The position numbers and the translations under genes were made by a program. A stretch of DNA of 49,855 nucleotides from Clostridium frigoris (GTDB lineage: Bacteria > Bacillota > Clostridia > Clostridiales > Clostridiaceae). Below, piece after piece: positions 8,535 to 18,309 of this stretch. The notes under the pieces are model-generated. The model was not told where the DNA came from and made no database searches. It was given only the letters and a program-made list of their open reading frames with translations. Location: contig NZ_JAHLDV010000023.1 of the NCBI RefSeq assembly GCF_018861865.1, positions 1 to 49,855 of the forward strand. The letters are read 5' to 3'. Position 1 is the first letter of the stretch. Every line of letters begins with the position of its first letter.

Positions 8535-10769
8535 TTAATTATCCACAGTTAAAACGAAAATTTGCGAATTAAAGTCACCATCTTCAATTTCACCAAAATT
8601 TTCATTAAACCCTGTAAAATTGTCATTTATAAGTAATCCAATATTCATAAGTTCATCCCCGTAATATTTATCTCCAGTTGAAATTATTTTGTATAGTTTA
8701 TTATTATCAAGTCCCACTAATCTCAATCTTTCATAACCTGGGTTTGGCTTATTTAAAATTCTATATCGTCCTACTATAACAGTATTTTTATCCTTTGAAA
8801 TTATCATCCATGAAATGTAGTTAACATCATTTTCAAATGGACTACTCAATCTATAAAAGATACCCTTTTGAATGATTTCTCTATATTTTTTGTAGAATTC
8901 TATTTGTTTCTTAATTTTCAACTTCTCATTATCATTTAATTTATTTAAGTCTAATTCATATCCTAAAGCTCCAAAATAAGCTACATTTCCACGAGTATCA
9001 AGGCTTGTAATTCTCTTAGCCTGATGATTAGGAACAGCTGACACATGTGCCCCCATACAGCTTATAGGATAAACCATCGATGTCCCATATTGTATCTTCA
9101 ATCTTTCAACGGCATCCGTATCATCACTAGTCCATGCCTGAGGTGCATAATATAACATTCCCGCGTCAAACCTCCCGCCACCACTAGCACAAGATTCAAA
9201 AAGAATATCTGGAAATTTACTAATTAATCTTTCATAAAGATCATACACTCCTAAAATATATCTATGCATAACTTCACCTTGTCTCTTAGCCGAAAGCTTT
9301 GCAGAAAAGGCCTCAGTTATATTACGATTCATATCCCACTTTACATAAGAAATAGAAGATTGAGTTAGTATTTCACTCATTTTGTTATAAATATAATCTA
9401 CAACATCTGTTCTAGAAAAATCCAATACAAGCTGATTTCTACCATGTGATACTCTTCTATTAGGTGTACTTATTATCCAATCTGGATGATTTTTATATAG
9501 CTCAGAAACCTTGCTTACCATCTCAGGTTCAAACCAAAGACCAAATTTCAATCCCATCTTTTCAATCTCTGAGGCTAAATTTGAAATTCCATTAGGAAGT
9601 TTATTTTTATCCACAACCCAATCACCAAGTGAAGTGGTATCGTCATTTCTCTTTCCAAACCAACCGTCGTCTAGTACAAATAGTTCCATTCCTAATTGTT
9701 TCCCAGTCTTTGCAATGTTTAATATTTTGTCTTCATTAAAATCAAAATAAGTTGCTTCCCAGTTATTCACTAAAATTGGTCTTACTTTATCTCTCCATTG
9801 CCCTCTAGCAAGTCTTGTTCTGTATAATTCATGATAGGACTGACTCATATAATTTAGACCCTTATTAGAGTACACGAGTACTGCTTCTGGAGTTTGGAAT
9901 TCTTCTTCTTTATCTAGTTTCCACTGAAACCCAAATGGATTAATTCCAATAGTCACTCTCGCAACTGAATATGCATCCACTTCTACCTGTGCCTTGAAAT
10001 TTCCACTGTACACTAAACTAAATCCATAGACCTCACCCTGAAATTCATCCGCATTTAGAGATTTTAAAGCTATAAACGGATTATGGTTAGCACTGCTTGC
10101 TCCTCTCGCACTATAAATAGATTGAATACCCGGCTTAAGTTTTCTTTCCGTTATATATCTTTCACGACTCCAAGCTCCTGAAAGTTGAACCATTTCATAT
10201 TCATCGCTAGGTAAGTCTAAGCTCAAACTCATGCAACCAGTAAGATAAATTTCATCATTTCCATAATTTTTATATCTTGCACTTCTTGTTATTATTGGAT
10301 AATTTTCAAAAATAGTATAACTTAAAATTAATTCTGCATTTATTAAATCATCGAAAAGTGTTATTTCTAAAGTAGTTGCCTCATCATAATTTTCCACATA
10401 AGTGGCTGGAAGTCCTTTTAACTTCTTTTTACCTTTAAAAATATGGTTAGACTTATATTTAAAATCGGTAATCCTACTTCCATTTCCCTGAAGAATTTCA
10501 AAGGCCGGTTCCCTAAAATCTGTTGTTCCATATGATGGATATTCTTGTTTAACATGTTCGAGAGAGAAAGTTAAATCCCCTTCAAAAACGCAGGCTGTTA
10601 AAGCCCTAGCTTCAACTTGAAAAAGATGTTCAAAAGAATCTCTATGTTTAACATTCTTTCCAAAATACAAATGACCTAATTGAGAATTGGGCATAATATT
10701 AAAAATATAGCTGATTTCTTTATTGTATAAATGGAACTCCTTAGTTTTTTCATTAAATATTATAGACAT
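8535..10769 (-). CDS. Alpha-galactosidase, glycoside hydrolase family 36
   Basis: 744 residues, the usual length for bacterial GH36. It cleaves terminal alpha-galactose from melibiose, raffinose and related sugars with retention. The catalytic nucleophile is Asp479 in VKWDMNRNI; the acid/base is Asp549 in WTSDDTDAVERLKIQYG. The supporting motifs LDDGWFG (366-372), LWFEPEMV (about 411-418) and ESCASGGGRFD (525-535) are all present, so the enzyme should be active. It has no signal peptide and would act in the cytosol, which requires an uptake system that is not in this window. GAAGG ribosome site upstream of the ATG. First gene of a two-gene unit with the LacI regulator. Confidence 0.95.
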   Translation of the reverse strand: MSIIFNEKTKEFHLYNKEISYIFNIMPNSQLGHLYFGKNVKHRDSFEHLFQVEARALTACVFEGDLTFSLEHVKQEYPSYGTTDFREPAFEILQGNGSRITDFKYKSNHIFKGKKKLKGLPATYVENYDEATTLEITLFDDLINAELILSYTIFENYPIITRSARYKNYGNDEIYLTGCMSLSLDLPSDEYEMVQLSGAWSRERYITERKLKPGIQSIYSARGASSANHNPFIALKSLNADEFQGEVYGFSLVYSGNFKAQVEVDAYSVARVTIGINPFGFQWKLDKEEEFQTPEAVLVYSNKGLNYMSQSYHELYRTRLARGQWRDKVRPILVNNWEATYFDFNEDKILNIAKTGKQLGMELFVLDDGWFGKRNDDTTSLGDWVVDKNKLPNGISNLASEIEKMGLKFGLWFEPEMVSKVSELYKNHPDWIISTPNRRVSHGRNQLVLDFSRTDVVDYIYNKMSEILTQSSISYVKWDMNRNITEAFSAKLSAKRQGEVMHRYILGVYDLYERLISKFPDILFESCASGGGRFDAGMLYYAPQAWTSDDTDAVERLKIQYGTSMVYPISCMGAHVSAVPNHQAKRITSLDTRGNVAYFGALGYELDLNKLNDNEKLKIKKQIEFYKKYREIIQKGIFYRLSSPFENDVNYISWMIISKDKNTVIVGRYRILNKPNPGYERLRLVGLDNNKLYKIISTGDKYYGDELMNIGLLINDNFTGFNENFGEIEDGDFNSQIFVLTVDN

Positions 10770-10820
10770 AAATGATACCTTCTTTCTTTAATAGTTAAGT
10801 TTATAATTTTCCATTCTTTT

Positions 10821-10876
10821 ATGTATACGTTTAACTCTCTTTTACTTATAGTATATAATATTTAGTAAATAGTCAA
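10821..10876 (-). promoter_or_regulatory. Promoter and probable LacI-type operator of the alpha-galactosidase gene
   Basis: On the minus strand TTGACT (10876-10871) is followed after 17 nt by TACTAT (10853-10848) as a plausible sigma-A promoter. Just downstream, 10821-10836 reads agttaaacgtatacat on that strand, an imperfect palindrome centred on CG as in LacI/GalR operators (5 of 8 half-site positions agree). A repeated tttagtaaa occurs at 10861 and near 10894. Confidence 0.5.
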
Positions 10877-10927
10877 CCATTTTTCTTGATAATTTTAGTA
10901 AACTTTTCTTAATATTAAATTATAATA

Positions 10928-10975
10928 ATAGCAGCACCTATTCTATATGTACCAATTTAGAATAGGTGCTGCTAT
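10928..10975. terminator. Long perfect hairpin downstream of the EIIA gene
   Basis: An 18-bp perfect stem (atagcagcacctattcta, 10928-10945, against 10958-10975) with a 12-nt loop. It follows the EIIA gene on the minus strand and precedes the alpha-galactosidase promoter. There is no clean U tract, so it may be a weak terminator or an mRNA-stabilising 3' structure. Confidence 0.6.
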
Positions 10976-11065
10976 ATAATTTATTACATAGGGATACTAA
11001 TATGAATAATCATTTTCATATTTCTTTCGATATATATTAATAAAAGTATAAGTTATTACAAGAGA

Positions 11066-11602
11066 TTATTTTATAATAATAACATTTTTGTCCTTAGCTT
11101 TAACCTTTCCAAGATTATAACTAAAACTTTTTCCATTGAGTTCAATGAAAACTATAAGTACAACAATAGATGGTACCTTATCCTTTATTTCTTCAATATT
11201 AACTTTTAATAACCTATCTCCCGCCTTTACTAAATCCCCTTGCTCAACATAAACATCAAATCCTTCACCCTTTAAATTAACAGTATCCAATCCAAAGTGA
11301 ATTAAAATATCAACTCCATTATTACTTTTTATTGAAATAGCATGTTTGGTAGGAAATACTGATGTAATTACTCCATCAACTGGTGAAAACAGGTCTCCAT
11401 TTTCAGGCTCTATGGCAAACCCATCTCCCATCATTCTTTGAGAAAACACTTCATCTGCTACGTCCTCTAAGCTTATTACCTCTCCAGAAATAGGTATTAT
11501 AAATGTTTCACTCTTTTCTTCGTTTTTCTTAACTTCCTGCACTTTTCCTTTGTGAGTGTCTGATTGATCATTAGACATAAAAGCTTTAATTTTATTAAAC
11601 AT
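11066..11602 (-). CDS. crr: PTS system glucose-type EIIA component
   Basis: 178 residues from ATG 11602, chosen because GGAGGG lies 7 nt upstream. It accepts phosphate from HPr on His102 (ILIHFGLDTV) and passes it to the EIIB domain of a glucose-family PTS permease; the second conserved His is His87 in PTKHAIS. The soluble beta-sandwich domain covers residues 30-175 after a charged N-terminal extension. The EIICB transporter at 14224-15801 has no EIIA domain, and no other glucose-type EIIA is in the window, so this protein is its likely partner. It is separated from the RpiR gene by 180 nt and could be transcribed alone. Confidence 0.92.
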   Translation of the reverse strand: MFNKIKAFMSNDQSDTHKGKVQEVKKNEEKSETFIIPISGEVISLEDVADEVFSQRMMGDGFAIEPENGDLFSPVDGVITSVFPTKHAISIKSNNGVDILIHFGLDTVNLKGEGFDVYVEQGDLVKAGDRLLKVNIEEIKDKVPSIVVLIVFIELNGKSFSYNLGKVKAKDKNVIIIK

Positions 11603-11782
11603 TTTTCGCCCTCCAAATATCATATATTATAATAAACTTGTGTTAAATTAAATATTGAAACTTCTTTATAATACTATTATATTAAAAATTTCAATTAGTT
11701 TAAACCTTTTCATTACTTTTTAAAACAGGTACTACATAAAAATAACATGTATTTACTATGACCTTTTGTCTTAGTATTAAAT

Positions 11783-12538
11783 TCAATTTTTCTGGTTTTT
11801 TTCTAAATATATACCTATTAAAAATTCAAATAACATTAAAATATTAGAATAGAAAGAAGTGGCTAATTTATTACGATCGTCAATAGTATTCATATCATAT
11901 AATTTAAAATTTATATCTGATATTTTAGCTATTGTATTATCCACATCTCCAGTAAATGAAACTACTTTTATTCCATTCTTTTTAGCTGATTCTGAGACTT
12001 TCACCAAGAAATCAGTTTCACCTGACTTTGATACAGTTATAAATAGCTTTGCTTTTATTGCATTTACATCATAACTTTCATAAGCTTCAGAATAAATACA
12101 ATTAAAACCAAGTACTAATAATTTTTTAGTAATATATCTTACAATCGGATCTGAAAATCCTTGTCCACAAGTGTATATAATTTCTCCTTTATTTTCTACT
12201 AACAAATTTATAAAATCACTTATTTTTTTAGATTCTATCAAAGCTAATAATTCTTCTAAATCCACTCCATAATACTTATTATTCTTTTGACATGAAAAAT
12301 GAGATTTCTTTTGTTTTAATGTAAAATTTAAATTATAATACATATCTAAAAAACCTGAATATCCTAATTTTTTTGCTAAATTCATAATAGTAGTAGTAGA
12401 TGTGTAATTTTCTTTTGCTATGCCTCTTACACCTATATCTTTAACATTCTCTATATTATTTATAATATAGAGTAATATCTTTTCTTCTGTCTCACTTAAT
12501 TGATATTTATCCACCATTTTGCTAATATCTAAGTTCAT
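11783..12538 (-). CDS. RpiR/MurR-family transcriptional regulator
   Basis: 251 residues from ATG 12538; a GTG five codons upstream is possible, but GGTGAG sits correctly for the ATG. An N-terminal helix-turn-helix of the RpiR type (about 15-75; GVRGIAKENYTSTTTIMNLAKKLG without breaks) is followed by a SIS sugar-phosphate-binding domain (about 110-235; KLFITVSKSGETDFLVKVSE). These regulators sense phosphosugars. In clostridia an RpiR gene commonly accompanies the alpha-glucoside PTS and GH4 gene, so it probably regulates malP-malH in response to a 6-phospho-alpha-glucoside. It lies downstream of malH on the same strand, after a strong terminator. Confidence 0.88.
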   Translation of the reverse strand: MNLDISKMVDKYQLSETEEKILLYIINNIENVKDIGVRGIAKENYTSTTTIMNLAKKLGYSGFLDMYYNLNFTLKQKKSHFSCQKNNKYYGVDLEELLALIESKKISDFINLLVENKGEIIYTCGQGFSDPIVRYITKKLLVLGFNCIYSEAYESYDVNAIKAKLFITVSKSGETDFLVKVSESAKKNGIKVVSFTGDVDNTIAKISDINFKLYDMNTIDDRNKLATSFYSNILMLFEFLIGIYLEKNQKN

Positions 12539-12726
12539 GCAACTCTCACCCACTATAAATAGTATATAATTTATTTAATAAATATTGTATTATTTCACTA
12601 CTATATTATACCTTATATTCGACAAGATAGGTTAATAAAGCCATTAATTTATATTTATGTGTTTTTATTATATTTGGGAATTTAAGATAATGGTTAATAA
12701 ATTTCAATTGTATCTGAAATTAATCA

Positions 12727-12780
12727 AAAATAAAAAAGAGACTGCTAAATATAGATCTGAAATCTATATTTAGCAGTCTC
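12727..12780 (-). terminator. Intrinsic terminator of the malP-malH operon
   Basis: A 19-bp perfect stem (gagactgctaaatatagat at 12738-12756 with its complement at 12762-12780), followed on the minus strand by a T-rich tract (12737-12727). It lies 12 nt after the GH4 stop codon. Confidence 0.93.
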
Positions 12781-12791
12781 AATTTTAAAAG

Positions 12792-14129
<1,338 letters not shown>

Positions 14130-14223
14130 CTAATTTTATATATTGTAAATGAATGGGTAAACTATATTCTAATTATTCACCAATTCACTGTATTAACCGT
14201 TTTGAATGTTTAATATAACTTTT

Positions 14224-15801
14224 TCAAACAGAAAGATACTTGTCAACAGCAGTTCTTACTCCACTTACTTTAGGTCCATATATAGCTTGAATATTGTTAC
14301 CGTTTTTTATTACCCCTAAAGCTCCAGTGGCTTTTAACGCTATCTCATCAACTTTATCTGCATCTGTTATCTTTACTCTTAAGCGAGAGAAACAATTATC
14401 CACAGTTTCAATATTTTCCTTTCCACCAAGTGCTTCGACTATAACACATGCTAAATCGGAACTATTGGTTTTAACTACTGCTTCTTTTACTGAACTATTA
14501 CTAACTTTATCTTGATAATCTTTTTTAGTATATAGTTTCACTTCACTATCTTCTCTACCTGGAGTTTTTAGATTAAACTTAGTAATTATAAACTTAAATA
14601 AAAAGTAAAATGCTACTAGTTCAACTAAACCTACAACCACAGCAATAGGCCATCTAGTTCTACTAATTCCTGCTGGTAAATTGTATGTCAAGAAATCTAT
14701 AATACCACCAGCTGAATAAGTTCTAACTCCAAGTGCTACAACAATTACTTGAAATATTCCATCAAATACTGAGTAAGCTATCCATAAAGCTGGTGCTACA
14801 AATAAGAACGTAAATTCTAAAGGTTCTGTAATTCCAACCAAAACTGATGTTGCTACTGCGGGTATTAAAATAGCTTTTAATTTAACCTTATTTTCTGGTT
14901 TAGCCGTTTTATAAAATGCTAAAGCTGCTCCTACAAGCCCAAACATTTTGACCATACCATACTGTAAATATTTTGATGAAGGATCAAATATTTTTATTGA
15001 TGGATCTGTTAACTGTGCCAAAAATATATTATAAGCTCCAAATACCGTTTTACCACCAACTGCTAATGTTCCACCTATATTAGAGTAAGAAAATGGAGTC
15101 CATATTAAGTGATGTAATCCTGTTGGAATTAACACTCTATTTAAAAATCCGTATAAGAATACACCAACATAACCTGATACATTTATAAACCCAGTTAGGC
15201 CACTAATACCTATTGCAATAACAGGCCAAATATAACTAAATGCCACACCAAGGATTAATAAACTAGGTACTAAAACTAAAAGAACTAATTTTGTATTTCC
15301 GTAAAATGCAAATGCACCTGGGAACTCTTTATTACTAAATTTATTATGGATAAGTGCTACAACCACACCAAGAATTATTCCTAAAAAAACTCCCATATCA
15401 ATTACTTGAAATCCCAAAATTATAGTTTGGCCTGTACCATATAAATCAGAAGTAGTTTTATAGCTTACCAGTTTCCCAGTTAATGTAAGCCACTCATTAT
15501 TAGCTCCTAAAAAAATCAAAAATGAAAGTAATGCGACAAGAGCTGCTTCCGCCTTTTTATCTTTTGCCATCCCCATAGCTATACCAACGCAGAAGAGGAT
15601 ACCCAAATTATTCATAATGGGCCAAAGACCACTTGCAATATATTTTCCAACATTTATTAAAGAACTACCATCTCCAACAATTGTCGGATTGCTTAAAATA
15701 GAAGATAATGCAATAATGATACCAATTATAGGTAAGAATAATACTGGAACTACTATAGCTCTTGCAAAAATTTGCATTCCATTTACTATTTTTTCTTTCA
15801 T
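14224..15801 (-). CDS. malP: PTS alpha-glucoside/maltose-type EIICB transporter
   Basis: 525 residues. The N-terminal two thirds (about 1-420) are a polytopic EIIC domain of the glucose superfamily (ARAIVVPVLFLPIIGI, then a long membrane region with the substrate loop GITEPLEFTFLFVAPALW). A linker leads to the EIIB domain (about 447-525) with the phosphorylated cysteine Cys470 in DNCFSRLRV. No EIIA domain follows, so phosphate must come from a separate EIIA, most likely 11066-11602. Substrate is inferred from the downstream GH4 enzyme of the CDMP type: maltose and related alpha-glucosides. Start ATG follows AAGGGGGATTTTAG. First gene of the operon. Confidence 0.93.
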   Translation of the reverse strand: MKEKIVNGMQIFARAIVVPVLFLPIIGIIIALSSILSNPTIVGDGSSLINVGKYIASGLWPIMNNLGILFCVGIAMGMAKDKKAEAALVALLSFLIFLGANNEWLTLTGKLVSYKTTSDLYGTGQTIILGFQVIDMGVFLGIILGVVVALIHNKFSNKEFPGAFAFYGNTKLVLLVLVPSLLILGVAFSYIWPVIAIGISGLTGFINVSGYVGVFLYGFLNRVLIPTGLHHLIWTPFSYSNIGGTLAVGGKTVFGAYNIFLAQLTDPSIKIFDPSSKYLQYGMVKMFGLVGAALAFYKTAKPENKVKLKAILIPAVATSVLVGITEPLEFTFLFVAPALWIAYSVFDGIFQVIVVALGVRTYSAGGIIDFLTYNLPAGISRTRWPIAVVVGLVELVAFYFLFKFIITKFNLKTPGREDSEVKLYTKKDYQDKVSNSSVKEAVVKTNSSDLACVIVEALGGKENIETVDNCFSRLRVKITDADKVDEIALKATGALGVIKNGNNIQAIYGPKVSGVRTAVDKYLSV

Positions 15802-15952
15802 CTAAAATCCCCCTTTTCAATTTTACCGTTAGATTAAATGTAATCATTTACTTATTTTACAACAGGTCTCCTTTCTTTTATTTTTTTATTGGTTTGTTAT
15901 TAGTTACACTCTAACAAATTTTTGTAATAATTTAAATAGAAATACCTCCTTT

Positions 15953-15990
15953 AAAAACAGGTTAACTCAATTGACAACCTGTTTTTATTT
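15953..15990. terminator. Intrinsic terminator-like hairpin upstream of malP, without a gene in front
   Basis: Arms aaaaacaggtt (15953-15963) and aacctgttttt (15976-15986) with a T run on the plus side and, on the minus side, T's at the arm end. It lies about 150 nt upstream of the malP start and just before the tetR promoter. On the minus strand it would be in the malP leader if transcription starts upstream of it, hence a possible attenuator; on the plus strand it insulates tetR. Confidence 0.6.
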
Positions 15991-16014
15991 AACATTATGA
16001 TTAATTTTTAATTA

Positions 16015-16043
16015 TTGACATTCGCTATGACCTAAAGTATAAT
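16015..16043 (+). promoter_or_regulatory. Sigma-A promoter of the tetR gene
   Basis: TTGACA (16015-16020), exactly 17 nt, TATAAT (16038-16043). Both hexamers are consensus. Transcription should start near 16050, inside the operator at 16049-16067. Confidence 0.9.
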
Positions 16044-16048
16044 AAAAT

Positions 16049-16067
16049 ATAGACCAGTCACTATAAT
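16049..16067. promoter_or_regulatory. TetR operator 1 (LmrA/YxaF-like box)
   Basis: atagaccagtcactataat overlaps the expected start of tetR transcription. Its core TAGACCAGTC recurs inverted (GACTGGTCTA) before the efflux gene at 16732-16747. The sequence resembles, from memory, the LmrA/YxaF box of Bacillus subtilis. The repeated core is seen directly; the protein that binds it is inference. Confidence 0.75.
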
Positions 16068-16088
16068 ATATTAAAGAGGGATATTAAT

Positions 16089-16658
16089 ATGAATAATAAG
16101 GTAAATGTAAAAGAAAAATTTATAGAAACTGCATCAAAACTTTTTCAAATTAAGGGATATAACGCAACTGGACTAAATGAGATTTTAACAAAAAGTGGAG
16201 CGCCAAAAGGATCGTTATATTATCATTTTCCTAAAGGAAAAGAGCAACTTGCATTAGAATCTGTAAATTTAGCAGGTCAAAAAATAATAACTAAAATAGT
16301 TAATGCATTAGGCAGTATCGAAGATCCAATTGAAGCTATTAAATTTAATATAGAAAACATTGCAATACTAATTGATAATGAACAAAGTACTCCAGATATT
16401 TCTATAAGTTTAATAGCTTTAGAGACATATATAACAAGTGAAATTTTAAGGAAAGCTTGCGACGAAATATTTACTTCATTAGAAAATATATATGCAGAAA
16501 AATTAATCAAATCTGGAATTAGCAAAGATAAAGCCTATGAATTAGGTTGTGTAATTGCTGCAATGATAGAAGGCGGAATTACTTTATCACTTACAAAACA
16601 AAGTGGTGATTCACTTAGAATCCTAGCTAAACAAATACCTAATTTAATAAATATATAG
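16089..16658 (+). CDS. TetR/AcrR-family repressor (LmrA/YxaF-like)
   Basis: 189 residues, ATG 9 nt after AAAGAGGG. The N-terminal helix-turn-helix (about 8-58) carries ASKLFQIKGYNATGLNEIL and GSLYYHFPKGKEQLALE, where the YYHFP(K)GKE pattern is typical of the LmrA/YxaF branch of TetR proteins; the rest is a helical ligand domain. It probably represses itself and the DHA2 efflux pump that follows by 107 nt, since both have a copy of the same operator core. The ligand is likely a drug-like or toxic compound but cannot be read from the sequence. Confidence 0.92.
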   Translation: MNNKVNVKEKFIETASKLFQIKGYNATGLNEILTKSGAPKGSLYYHFPKGKEQLALESVNLAGQKIITKIVNALGSIEDPIEAIKFNIENIAILIDNEQSTPDISISLIALETYITSEILRKACDEIFTSLENIYAEKLIKSGISKDKAYELGCVIAAMIEGGITLSLTKQSGDSLRILAKQIPNLINI

Positions 16659-16688
16659 TAATGAAATACAAAATTTAAATGATTAATC

Positions 16689-16718
16689 AAAACCTATTTT
16701 ATAAGTAGGTGTTTTTTT
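16689..16718 (+). terminator. Terminator between tetR and the efflux gene
   Basis: Arms around acctatt and agtaggt (16690-16711, one G-U pair) are followed by seven T's (16712-16718). It would separate tetR transcripts from the efflux gene, which has its own operator just downstream. Confidence 0.65.
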
Positions 16719-16731
16719 AGGAGTTTATTAT

Positions 16732-16747
16732 AAAGACTGGTCTAATA
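16732..16747. promoter_or_regulatory. TetR operator 2, before the efflux gene
   Basis: aaagactggtctaata contains GACTGGTCTA, the exact reverse complement of the core of operator 1. It lies between the terminator and the ribosome site AGGAGG of the efflux gene, 19 nt upstream of its start. No good -35 is visible; a weak tattat lies just upstream. Confidence 0.7.
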
Positions 16748-16765
16748 TTAGGAGGAACGAGATTT

Positions 16766-18217
16766 ATGGAAACAACGAAACCTACAAAAAAATTCAATTC
16801 AAACGCAATTATAGGAGTTTTAGCCTTCAGCGCATTTTTAGCTGTATTTAATGAAACTATATTAAATGTCGCATTATCTCCTCTTATGAAAGAAATGAAT
16901 GTTACCGCAGGAACAGTGCAATGGATAATTACTGCATACATGATAGTTGTATCAGTTATGGTACCAATTACAGCATTTCTAATTCAAACATTTGAAACAA
17001 AGCATTTATTTTTAGGTGCAATGACATTACTTTTAGTTGGAACAATATGTGCAGCTTGTTCAGGCTCTTTTGCAATGTTACTTGTTTCAAGAATGTTACA
17101 AGCATGCGGAACTGGAATGATGATTCCACTTCTAATGAATACAGTATTAATAGTAACCCCACCAGAAAAGCATGGTGTGGCTATGGGAATTTGCGGTTGT
17201 GTAATTTCAATTGGACCAGCACTTGGACCAACAGTTTCAGGGATTTTATTACAATTTTTTAGTTGGCATGCATTATTCATAATGTTAATACCACTTATAT
17301 TAATAGCTATGGTTTTAGGTTCAATTTATTTAGTTAATGTGTCAACTCTAACAAAACCTAAAATCGATTTTATATCAATTATATTGTCAAGCCTTGGAAT
17401 TGGTGGAGTTATATATGGTATAAGTAGTTTTAGTGGTGATGGAAATATGAAGATTATTAGTTTAATATTTATTGCTGGAATAATATCATTAATTATATTT
17501 GTTAAACGTCAATTGTCTTTAAAAGAACCAATGTTAGAAATGCGTATATTTAAATATCCTTTATTTTCAGTAGGGGTAGTACTTGTTATGCTAACAATGA
17601 TGACCATGTTCACTATGAACGTAATGTTACCTATGTTCCTTCAAGGAGCGCTTAAAACAACAACCTTTGTAGCCGCTATGGTATTACTTCCAGCATCACT
17701 TGCTTGTGGAGTTGTAACTCCACTAGGCGGGAAAATTTATGATAAAATTGGAGTAAAAGTACTAATACCAGTGGGTTTTACTATAATCCTTGTGGCATTA
17801 TTCGTTTTATCACGTTCAAATAGTGATACATCTCTTATTAAGATTATGGATTCATATATTGTAGTGTGCATTGGGGTTGGTATTACAATGTCACCTTGTC
17901 AAACGAGTTCTCTTAACCAATTACCAAAGGAAGCTTATCCACATGGAATAGCAGTTATGAATACTCTTCAACAAATATCAGCAGCAATTGGTTCATCATT
18001 ATTTATTGGTATTATGTCAGCTTCGCAGCTAAAAGCCTTAAATAATTCAGCTTCCGAGCAAATTGCAGTCACTACCGGATTTCAGTCAAGTGCAACAGTC
18101 GCAGTAATATTTGTTTTAGTAGGACTTTGTTTATCCTTTGCTTTAAGATTTGGGAATAAGAATTCTTGTTCAACCTCTGATTTAAGCTTAAAAAACGAAA
18201 AAGTGAGTGGTCTTTAA
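16766..18217 (+). CDS. MFS multidrug efflux transporter, DHA2 (EmrB/QacA/LmrB) family
   Basis: 483 residues, 14 predicted membrane segments, ATG after GGAGG. The family fingerprints are visible: LAVFNETILNVALSPLM in helix 1, QWIITAYMIVVSVMVP in helix 2, LLVSRMLQACGTGMMIPL in helix 4, and the antiporter motif region GVAMGICGCVISIGPALGPT in helix 5. It should expel drugs or other toxic compounds using the proton gradient. The conserved acidic-free Asn-Glu at FNET replaces the usual D in helix 1 (LDxTIVNVALP), which is common in LmrB-like proteins. Control by the adjacent TetR protein is supported by the shared operator core. Confidence 0.92.
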   Translation: METTKPTKKFNSNAIIGVLAFSAFLAVFNETILNVALSPLMKEMNVTAGTVQWIITAYMIVVSVMVPITAFLIQTFETKHLFLGAMTLLLVGTICAACSGSFAMLLVSRMLQACGTGMMIPLLMNTVLIVTPPEKHGVAMGICGCVISIGPALGPTVSGILLQFFSWHALFIMLIPLILIAMVLGSIYLVNVSTLTKPKIDFISIILSSLGIGGVIYGISSFSGDGNMKIISLIFIAGIISLIIFVKRQLSLKEPMLEMRIFKYPLFSVGVVLVMLTMMTMFTMNVMLPMFLQGALKTTTFVAAMVLLPASLACGVVTPLGGKIYDKIGVKVLIPVGFTIILVALFVLSRSNSDTSLIKIMDSYIVVCIGVGITMSPCQTSSLNQLPKEAYPHGIAVMNTLQQISAAIGSSLFIGIMSASQLKALNNSASEQIAVTTGFQSSATVAVIFVLVGLCLSFALRFGNKNSCSTSDLSLKNEKVSGL

Positions 18218-18309
18218 TTTAACGACATTTCAAAATGAGATACATTTTCTTTGAAGCTGTTCAGCGACCCAGGAGATGATTTAACTAATGTATAATGCGG
18301 AGGATAAAA

